A stretch of DNA of 64,000 nucleotides from Anthopleura xanthogrammica. Lineage: Eukaryota; Cnidaria; Anthozoa; Actiniaria; Actiniidae. The stretch is taken from positions 7,164,117 to 7,228,116 of the forward strand of contig OZ025206.1 in assembly GCA_964019055.1 (NCBI GenBank), read 5' to 3'. Position 1 is the first letter of the stretch, and each line of letters starts with the position of its first letter. Made by a program: the position numbers and the translations under genes. Positions 57,135 to 64,000 of the stretch are shown here, piece by piece. The notes below the pieces were generated by a model. That model ran no database searches. It had not been told where the DNA came from and worked only from the letters and a program-made list of their open reading frames with translations.

Positions 57135-58220
57135 CTATGAATTAAAATGACACATCTGTTAATGACTTCTAACTGCATTGTGTGCAGAAGGTTGGCGTCA
57201 CATTGTGTGGCTGATGCATTGACATCTCGGGTTTGCGGGTTTTCAGGACTTTGAAGAACGAGATCTTTTCTGGTATCGACGTTAGTCTCGAGCTGTCCCG
57301 CATAAATATAAGACTGAATGCCAATATGGCTGCTATTTACATTGCGGACACACTTACCGGTACCACTAGACCGAGATTGAACTGATTGAACACGGACAGC
57401 AGAAACATAAAACAGCATCAAAAATGAGACCAAAACTTTGAAAAAATACCAGTTTCGCATTCTTAAAGCTGATTGGCCCAGGCAATTTTTGGAATATCAT
57501 TGTTTTTAGGTGTTATCTGATTGGCCAGTTTTCTTCAAGTGGTCCCGGTTAGTGTGTCCGCACTAGCTGTAAGAAAGGTTACAAGTGCCAAAAGAGATGG
57601 CGTGGTCCATTACTGTCTTTTAGAGCAGACAGAATTTCCAATCAAAAAAGTCAGCGCAGCGCGCGTACCCGTAATCGATGTTAGCTCCATCATCAGCCAA
57701 TCAGAATTTAGTACTCCTACCGTTATAGACCTAGCCTTTCTTGAAATAGGGACTCATACTTCCTACATGTATCACCAGAGGACCTATAAAACGCGGATGT
57801 CGCATGGGTGAGAAACGTGTGCCAAAATTCAGTATTTTATCGTAACTGTAGATTTACAGTTTACGTGCTGTAAGTCACTCATCCGAAAAACACTGTTTTA
57901 ATCAATATCCATGAAATTACTAAAAAAGGAAAGAGGGAAGAGAATTGTACAACGATCAGTATGTAAAAGAGAATAAATATATCCATCAATCTTGTTTTAA
58001 AACCTTATCTTATGAGCAACGTTTCATTCTTGCTGGGCACTTCTGTGGGATATATAGGTGGTCACAGGGGGAAGCGGAGAAAATGGATTACCTCAATTGG
58101 AAGATATTTGCCAACCATATCCACAACAGTTCCCTGTGAATTAATGCAGTTTTGGTTCCTAGAACAAACCTATGTGACTGGTCGATGACCCAAAAGCTTA
58201 AGCAACAATAGAACTTTTCA
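57135..58220. other. Glutamate receptor 3' region
   Basis: Probable 3' UTR and spacer. It holds CTGATTGGCC and AGCCAATCAGAATTT boxes (about 57471, 57509, 57696), suggesting further decayed MITE pieces. No gene recognised. Confidence 0.5.
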
Positions 58221-58360
58221 GCTTCGTTGTTTGTTGTGCCCATTTCAGACCATGTGATGCCACTCTTGGGAGCTGATTCTTTCATGTGTTAATATTTTAA
58301 TAAAAGAACATTTCTCAAGGGAATGTCATGTGGTCTGAAATGGGCAATTTGCATACGAAG
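58221..58360. mobile_element. Foldback at the convergent gene junction, 1
   Basis: Arms GCCCATTTCAGACCATGTGATG and inverse (CATGTGGTCTGAAATGGGC), with an outer CTTCGT/ACGAAG pair. Confidence 0.72.
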
Positions 58361-58390
58361 CTAAAAAGGTCTATTTTTCCTTAATTATTA

Positions 58391-58599
58391 AAGTGCGAAT
58401 CGAAAAACTGTGGGCACCAAGAAATAATTTAGAAATCGTGTATCGTTCTTTGAACAATCTGAAACAACTATCTAACTGTAAGAAATTAGACTGATTTGTA
58501 GTCAGATAAACTTCGTGTAGTTATAGAGTCGTTTCTAAATATAGAGAACGATTTCTAAATTATTTCTTGGTGCTCACGATTTTTCGATTCGCACTTTAA
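58391..58599. mobile_element. Foldback at the convergent gene junction, 2
   Basis: Arms of about 48 bp: AAAGTGCGAATCGAAAAACT, then CAAGAAATAATTTAGAAATC, and the inverse. Non-coding core. Confidence 0.82.
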
Positions 58600-58658
58600 G
58601 AAACACTTGACGTAGAAGAAACAAAACAGAATAAACTATAAAGCAATCAAATGGTCTT

Positions 58659-58664
58659 TATTCT
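58659..58664 (-). terminator. Candidate HROB polyadenylation signal
   Basis: AATAAA on the minus strand, about 660 nt after the HROB stop codon. The intervening 3' UTR would contain a foldback element (58861-59152). Confidence 0.45.
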
Positions 58665-58860
58665 AACAAAGGAATCACATAACAAAACATCTGAAAAATT
58701 AACATGGATTAAATTACCATAATATTTTGTTTCCAATAATATTTATGAATATTAGTTATAATAATTTGTAATGAGACAAATGCCTCCACTATTACCTATG
58801 TACACCATTATGAACCGGCACATTTAATTCTTCTTCATTTATCATTCAATACATTCAGGG

Positions 58861-59152
58861 TTATAACTGTTTTCATTGAAGTGGGACATGCGAAATTTGA
58901 TGTCTCATTTGCCAACTAGCATTTTGATGGCTGCCAATCAAAGAACTTACTAGAAAAACTACATTTTAACATTTAAACCGAATTATAGATTTTAGATGAT
59001 TAGAAGATTAAGATCTTTAATTCAGTCCAAAATTTGCCTCAAGATATTGTTTTTTGTCCTGTTAAAGTTATTTGAATGACAGCCATCAAAATACTAGTTT
59101 GCAAATGTCACACATCAAATGTCGCTGGTCTCACTTCAATGAAAACAGTTAT
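58861..59152. mobile_element. Foldback in the putative HROB 3' UTR
   Basis: Ends TTATAACTGTTTTCATTGAA and inverse, 292 bp. Internal pairs around GATGGCTG / CAGCCATC. If the polyadenylation signal at 58659 is used, this element is transcribed in the mature HROB mRNA. Confidence 0.78.
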
Positions 59153-59325
59153 AAGCTGTTCAAAGACAGACAACTTATCCTGGATTAAAACGTCGGTGAT
59201 GATTTAGTTTTGTAATCAAACCTGGATAATCAGGTTTTGAAGAACTGTACCAGGAAAGCAGTAAGTCCCCCTCAGACTGGAAAGAAATAATTCTAGTTTG
59301 TGGTGAAATGATTCTTTGTGAGCAT

Positions 59326-59420
59326 CTAGTACATGGCTAGCAGATCTTCGTCCAGTATGTCATCATTATCCAGACCTTCTAGCAGTTCATCAAAATTCTC
59401 GGGATTTCCTGGTGAGATTT
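59326..59420 (-). CDS. HROB: HROB terminal exon: acidic C-terminal helix
   Basis: Encodes ISPGNPENFDELLEGLDNDD, then ILDEDLLAMY and TAG (59328-59326). Acceptor TATTTTTCCAG. The acidic, leucine-patterned end is typical of a protein-interaction tail. Whether it is the MCM8-9 contact is inferred. Confidence 0.86.
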
Positions 59421-62400
59421 CTGGAAAAATATACAGTCAAGCTATCACTATTGTGTACACAGACCTTTAAAATGGTAAATCCATTGGGTGTGGTTAATAG
59501 TTATATCAAAAACAACTGATGAGGGATCGAGTCCCATAAACAGTGATTCCTGGTGTTAAGATATACACCTATTTCAAATAACGTTGATAATGGGAAATGG
59601 TCGATCTGAGACTGATAGGAATTGTGGGAGTTCATTAAATTACAAATGCATTGTTGTAATCATGCCTGAATATTAATACTTACTTCTGACATACTAGTAT
59701 CTGTGATTCAGTACCATTAAGGTTTGACTCTAACAATGCATTTGTAATTTAATAAACTCCCACAATTCCTATTGGTCTCAGATCAACCACTTCCCATTAT
59801 CAACATTATTTGAAATAGGTGTACGGTATATCATAACAGTTCAAACGTTTCTTACAATCATGACTATTAGTATGGAGGCATGGGTGACAAAGGGAAGTAA
59901 AAAGTTTCATTAATAACATAAAAACAAATTACACTTTACCTTTACTTTGCTGTTTATCTGGAGTTTTGGTCAAAGGTTCAAGAATTATCTCTGGTTCTTT
60001 TATGACAGTTCTGACAAAAATGTAGAATTCCAAAATGTGATTTTTGTCATTTTCAGTTTAAAAAAATGTGTAGGCACATGAGAGAGAAGTTAATTGTAGA
60101 TTTGAACTCTTCTTTAAGGGCACTGTTATCACTGGTTTGCACAACAACATAATTAACATGATGTACAAACTTTTTGTACATCAATGTAACTTCGAAGCAT
60201 CAAAGTGAAGCACTGATACGCAATGGTCCCCTTCACAGTTCCCTGCGTCATCTTGAAAGGTAGTGGTGCCTTTGCATCAAAGCGAGATGAATGGTAAAAA
60301 GGTCTCTATTATTGCAAGCTCACTGTTCGTCTCCTTTCGATACAAAGGCATGGCTACCTTTCAAGATCATGCAGGGAACTGTGAACGGGACTATTGGTTA
60401 ATGGTAATGAGCACAATTCAAAGTTGTCAAAAAGAAGTAAAAAACTTGTGGAAGTGTTCATGGTACAGCACATAGCATTGTAATTAATGTAAAACAGTCA
60501 TTGGTATTTGTGTAATAACCACCTAAATCACATTGAATTTGTATCAATACCTTTGCTTAGTGCTGACAGCTTGTGTCCCTTGTGAGGCCTGGAAAAATAC
60601 ATAGAATGTTCATACCATACTGTAAATTAATTTAGTGGAAATGAACCATACCAAAAGAATAGAAAAACCATGAAGCAGGAATCATAGCCTGAATAATTCA
60701 TGATGCCTTACCAAGAGTTGGCTACTGTTGATGTGGCTTGGGTCAGGAGGGTAAATTTCTATGATATTCCCTGGCGTTATGTTCAGATAGTGTTTCCTTG
60801 GTGATGGACTGAATACTGACACCTTAAGAACAAGATAAAGACCACAATTTATTAGAGTATTGTTTTGGAATAAATATAGTTATGATAAGATATGTACACA
60901 GTACTATAGTAATATCAAGCAAACGTGTATGTATGATATAAACATGCTGCCAGCTGTAGAATGTGGATGTGTTTTGCCCTCTGATATAAATGTGAGAGCC
61001 AGTAAGATCTTTTTCATATATTTTGTAAAATACAATTGTGTTCCTTGATTAGACTCCTTTTTTCAGGGTTAGCGTCATTTCAGCATCAAAATATTCACAA
61101 ATACCAATGATAAAGTAAAGAATGGGACAGTGTCAACAATATCATTGGTCCTTTACTAGAACACATGTCATTCATTTGAATATTCTGTAGAATTAAAACT
61201 TTGGTGCCTTGGTGGAGTTTTGGTGCATGCAGGATAATATCTCAACTAATAATATAATCATATAAGATGATATAATCCACATACCTGCTTCAAAATAAGA
61301 CCAGCACCAGGTCCCAGTTCAGTTTGATATTCTTCTAATACTTTCTTATGTAAAGTCCCATGGATTTCCCCTAAAGTTTAACAAGGAATGGTTGGTCCAT
61401 TAACTCAGGGCACTTGAAGTGAAATTGAAGTAATTAAGTCAAAATGCCAGGTCTCTAAAATGTAATCTGAGCTGTGATATCATGATACATAGCTCTGATA
61501 CTGTAGATGAGGTATTACGTTAGAGTGTTTTTTTTTAAATCTCATAAAATTTATCATAGATTTGCATATACAGTACTAACAGAATAATATGATACTGTAC
61601 TGTATATGACTGTATAAATAGCAAAATATAAATCACCTGTTGGATCCTTTAGAAAGATACTAGAATCAGTTTCTGTAGATGAGAATGTCTTGACCAGCAC
61701 ACACAGTGATGGAACCTTGCCATATCTTAAGCGCTGACATGCTGCCTGTATTAATTTAAAATGGAAAATGTATGATAAATGCTTACTCACAGATGACACT
61801 TTAACTCATAGTTTCAAAATATAAAGGACTGCACATATATAGCAATGCATTTATAGCAACCTTTTTCTTTCATCAAAATCTAAAGGACCTCTCAATAAGT
61901 TGATAATTGCCTTTGAAGCAGCCTGCAGTTTTATGAAAGCAATGACTAATAAGAGTGTAGATTCAACTCTGTACAGTGTACATACATTACCTCTGATATC
62001 ACTTGAATGATGGAATATCTCATTGTTGCTGGCACATCTAATCAACAAAACAAAAATCCCTTGAAGTGAGTACCTTTACATTACTTTATATTTGAGAAAA
62101 CAAGATGTCTGTGTGTTTCTTTAATGCGATAGAAACATGCTGGACACTGTAGAGCCACTGAGAGAACCACTAAACATACATGTAGCCTAGTGCTTCCCCT
62201 TGCTTTTCAAATGCTCTACAGCTACCAGTGTTATATCACAGCACAGAGAATTTTTTTTCTATCATTTTTTATGATTTTTTGTTGTTGACAATTTTGCATG
62301 GCTGTGTCTCTGTCGTTCAAATGTAGTCCCCAGCCAATCAGTGTGGGCACTATTAATAGTATCTGAGCAAATATTTAATAACTCATTACTTGACTGTACA

Positions 62401-64000
62401 TATTAACTTTGTTCTGATGAATAATCTCATTACACATGCTTTAGGTACAACTTACTTTCCTGATATTCACTGAACATGCCAACCCAAGGATCTCTGGTAA
62501 ACTCTTCATCATCTGATGTTAACTGTGAGCTCTAAGTTAAAGAAAAGATGGTTTTTAAGCATTTAGATATACAGTAGGACATATAAATATACTATATAAA
62601 AGAGAGAAAACCATGAGGAGGAAGTCAACACATAAAATATGACATCCAAGAATAGAAACTGTCAGCCAACTTTGGATACACTACATAAATAAAATAAAAA
62701 TAAATAAATAAATAAAATAAATGAGAATTAGCAGTGGAATCCACCGAGTGGCTCTTCCTCCACTGCATTCCAATTGGAATTTAGAAGTTGATTTTTGAGG
62801 AGGGAGGAAAAACCAAAAAAACCCTCAAAGCACAGGAGAGAACCAACAAACAACTCTAATCACATACGACACCGAGCGCAGCTCTCACCGCTATGCCACC
62901 GGTGCTTCCCATAAACTATATAGTAATGATAAATACATTGTAATTAACACATGCCTATAAATAGAATTCTTACCACAGGATGTTGATTGACAGGTGACAG
63001 TCGAGATGTTGATGGTAAAGGTGACAACTTCATAGACATATCTTCTAAATTCTGCTCATTGGTCTAAGGTATTAAAAATATTTTAAGATGATAAAGAAAA
63101 CAATTATTACATTGTAATCAGAATTACTGGACGTATATTTTATGTAAAAATGTGTGATAAAATTCATTATAAAATAATTGTTAAACATCTTGTCTTCTAA
63201 TTGGTTGGAGACCAGTGTTTGTATTAATGGAACACACAGCACATGCCCACTTTCTATTTATACAAAACTTGCTTGCTGTGTTGTGTGCAGTTACATACTG
63301 TAAAGCACTTGGTGATTGACAGATCAGTTGAGAAGCACTCCACTATGAGCCGTGTTTCTCCTAACACTTCTCTTATATTAATTCTGCTAATTATCATATA
63401 CTTTATAACTGCACACAGCACATGTATACATTTTCTTTTCTTCATTACCCACCAGTTTTGGCAGTATTCCTGCAGGTCCAGGGAACTTTCGACAGGTTTT
63501 CTTAAGAGAAGGTGTAACGTCAATACAAGAACCAGTAGCATTACCAGTTTTGTTCATTTGTTGCCTGTCTCTCTGAGTATTGTTCTTACTTTCTCTGCAA
63601 TAACTAGTATCAGGTGTTTTAACATTTGAACTTGTCTGACTAGCTCCATTGAGACTTGTCTTTCTCCCAGAAAACACAATCGGAGAACAACTTTGAAAAT
63701 TCTTTCCACCTTGCAAGTTGCTACCTTGCGGACTGTTCATATACTTTGAATTCTGACTTGGTAAAGTCCTTGAGTATCTCTGCTCTCTGGAGTTCATATT
63801 CTGGAGGTTGTTGCAGTTGTTTGAAGTCCTTTGGTTATAAGAATTATTTAGAGTATTATTTTCAGTGAAAGATAGATTATTAGAATTAGATGCAAATCTT
63901 TTAGCAGGAGGCTGTTCTTGAAGGCCTGTTCTTGTGGATGAATTTGTCTTTAAGTTACACATTTTGTTGAAGTTATTGTTATTATTTGTACATTTGGGGG
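59326..64000 (-). CDS. HROB: HROB (C17orf53/MCM8IP), homologous recombination OB-fold factor, 5' end outside the window
   Basis: Ten exons join in frame: 64000-63453, 63063-62974, 62531-62456, 62037-61991, 61745-61637, 61370-61285, 60822-60712, 60588-60551, 60010-59940, 59420-59326. The family protein recruits and stimulates the MCM8-MCM9 helicase during homologous recombination and interstrand crosslink repair in the nucleus. Family landmarks are FPGPAGILPKL in the first exon, the VPATMRYSI segment, and the OB-fold in four pieces (KVPSLCVLVKTF; SSIFLKDPTG; GEIHGTLHKKVLEEYQTELG; VSVFSPSPRKHYLNITPGNI). The acidic C-terminus ends DILDEDLLAMY. The N-terminal exon is Asn/Ser/Gln-rich and disordered. 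No frame breaks were seen. Confidence 0.94.
59563..59826. mobile_element. MITE-like foldback in an HROB intron
   Basis: Long arms, about 90 bp: ACACCTATTTCAAATAACGT... including GGAATTGTGGGAGTT, and the inverse. Near-perfect pairing suggests a young copy. Confidence 0.84.
59940..60010 (-). CDS. HROB: HROB exon: linker
   Basis: 71 nt, phase 2-1, encoding TVIKEPEIILEPLTKTPDKQ. Acceptor TTTTTGTCAG, donor GTAAAG|GTAAAG. Confidence 0.76.
60233..60384. mobile_element. Foldback in an HROB intron
   Basis: Arms TCACAGTTCCCTGCGTCATC and inverse, with GAAAGGTAG / CTACCTTTC further in. 152 bp. Confidence 0.76.
60551..60588 (-). CDS. HROB: HROB micro-exon: linker
   Basis: 38 nt, ASQGTQAVSTKQ, phase 0-2, acceptor ATTTTTCCAG. 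Confidence 0.72.
60712..60822 (-). CDS. HROB: HROB exon: OB-fold, part 3
   Basis: 111 nt, phase 0-0, encoding VSVFSPSPRKHYLNITPGNI, then IEIYPPDP. It ends the OB-fold domain. Confidence 0.93.
61285..61370 (-). CDS. HROB: HROB exon: OB-fold, part 2
   Basis: Encodes GEIHGTLHKKVLEEYQTELG, then PGAGLILKQ. Phase 1-0. This is the most recognisable HROB segment. Confidence 0.93.
61637..61745 (-). CDS. HROB: HROB exon: OB-fold strands, part 1
   Basis: Encodes AACQRLRYGKVPSLCVLVKT and ends IFLKDPTG. Phase 0-1, acceptor ATTAATACAG, donor ACAG|GTGATT. Confidence 0.9.
61991..62037 (-). CDS. HROB: HROB micro-exon: VPATMRYSIIQVISE
   Basis: 47 nt, phase 1-0, bounded by GATTAG and TCAGAG|GTAATG. The VPATMR segment directly precedes the OB-fold in the family. 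Confidence 0.84.
62456..62531 (-). CDS. HROB: HROB exon: acidic DPW segment
   Basis: 76 nt, phase 0-1. Reads SSQLTSDDEEFTRDPWVGMF. Donor CAGGAAA|GTAAGT. Confidence 0.82.
62776..62910 (-). repeat. SINE-like dispersed repeat, copy 2, with Pol III A/B-box-like ends
   Basis: The minus strand starts GGAAGCACCGGTGGCATAGC with an A-box-like GGTGGCATAGCGGTGAGAG and a weaker B-box-like GGTTCTCTCC. It continues into the same TTGAGGGTTT...CCCTCCTCAAAAATCAACTT tail. Lies in an HROB intron. Confidence 0.68.
62974..63063 (-). CDS. HROB: HROB exon: linker
   Basis: 90 nt, phase 0-0, acceptor TACCTTAG, donor CCTGTG|GTAAG. It encodes TNEQNLEDMSMKLSPLPSTS and is Ser/Pro-rich. Confidence 0.82.
63275..63424. 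mobile_element. Foldback family E, copy 2
   Basis: Arms TTGCTGTGTTGTGTGCAGTT / AACTGCACACAGCACA in the first visible HROB intron, next to the donor at 63453. Confidence 0.7.
63453..64000 (-). CDS. HROB: HROB exon: disordered N-terminal region with FPGPAG motif (partial)
   Basis: The frame is open to the window edge, so the internal ATG at 63962 need not be the start. It is Asn/Ser-rich and ends CRKFPGPAGILPKL at donor AAACTG|GTGGGT, phase 0. The FPGPAG motif is a family hallmark. Confidence 0.88.

Noticed and set aside
57017..57460. 147-codon minus frame beginning with a hydrophobic, signal-peptide-like segment
   Set aside because: It overlaps the last glutamate receptor exon on the opposite strand and the rest has no recognisable domain. 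Transcript evidence would be needed.
57521..57811. 96-codon plus frame after the glutamate receptor
   Set aside because: No domain; the segment contains CCAATCAG boxes typical of the decayed MITEs here.

Overview
The window is eukaryotic and intron-rich. Short exons have clean GT/AG borders and matching phases. The intervening DNA is AT-rich and crowded with foldback elements and microsatellites. A somatomedin-B plus Methuselah-like class B GPCR, an NMDA-type glutamate receptor, HROB, and this repeat style point to a cnidarian, probably an anthozoan such as a stony coral. The species is inferred and not proven.

Layout. (1) Positions 1 to about 37,000, minus strand: one very large receptor gene. 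Its 5' end is inside the window and its 3' end lies beyond position 1. I traced 16 coding exons, 32784 down to 1, and every junction is phase-compatible. They encode, in order, an N-terminal membrane anchor, a TSP1 domain, two unassigned cysteine-containing exons, a glycine-rich region on eight exons, a proline-rich linker, a somatomedin B domain completed across an intron, a Methuselah-like ectodomain and the first transmembrane helices of a class B 7TM domain. (2) 32947-37926: an almost perfect 2.49 kb tandem duplication that appears to duplicate this gene's promoter and first non-coding exon. (3) 37927-46362: the spacer between two divergent genes, with two transposons showing clear target-site duplications, a CCCTCC array and a palindromic X-box-like site. 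(4) 46363-57134, plus strand: a complete six-coding-exon NMDA-type ionotropic glutamate receptor subunit of about 937 residues. It has an Asp at the pore selectivity position where NMDA subunits have Asn. (5) 57135-59325: the convergent 3' junction, with several foldbacks. (6) 59326-64000, minus strand: ten exons of HROB (C17orf53/MCM8IP), the OB-fold cofactor of MCM8-MCM9 in homologous recombination. Its 5' end lies beyond the window.

Mobile DNA in the introns includes a 5'-truncated, frameshifted LINE with a restriction-like endonuclease, a fragment of a second LINE type, tRNA-like and SINE-like repeats, and about 15 foldback (MITE-like) elements. Many foldbacks share a two-hairpin plan and carry CTGATTGG/CCAATCAG (NF-Y-type) motifs.

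The two receptors are membrane sensory or signalling proteins on either side of one spacer. HROB is an unrelated DNA-repair gene. No prokaryotic features (operons, CRISPR arrays, Shine-Dalgarno sites) are present. The strongest candidates for something undescribed are the composite TSP1/glycine-rich/SMB/7TM receptor with its duplicated promoter, the glutamate receptor with an altered pore residue, and the exon caged between inverted MITE copies.
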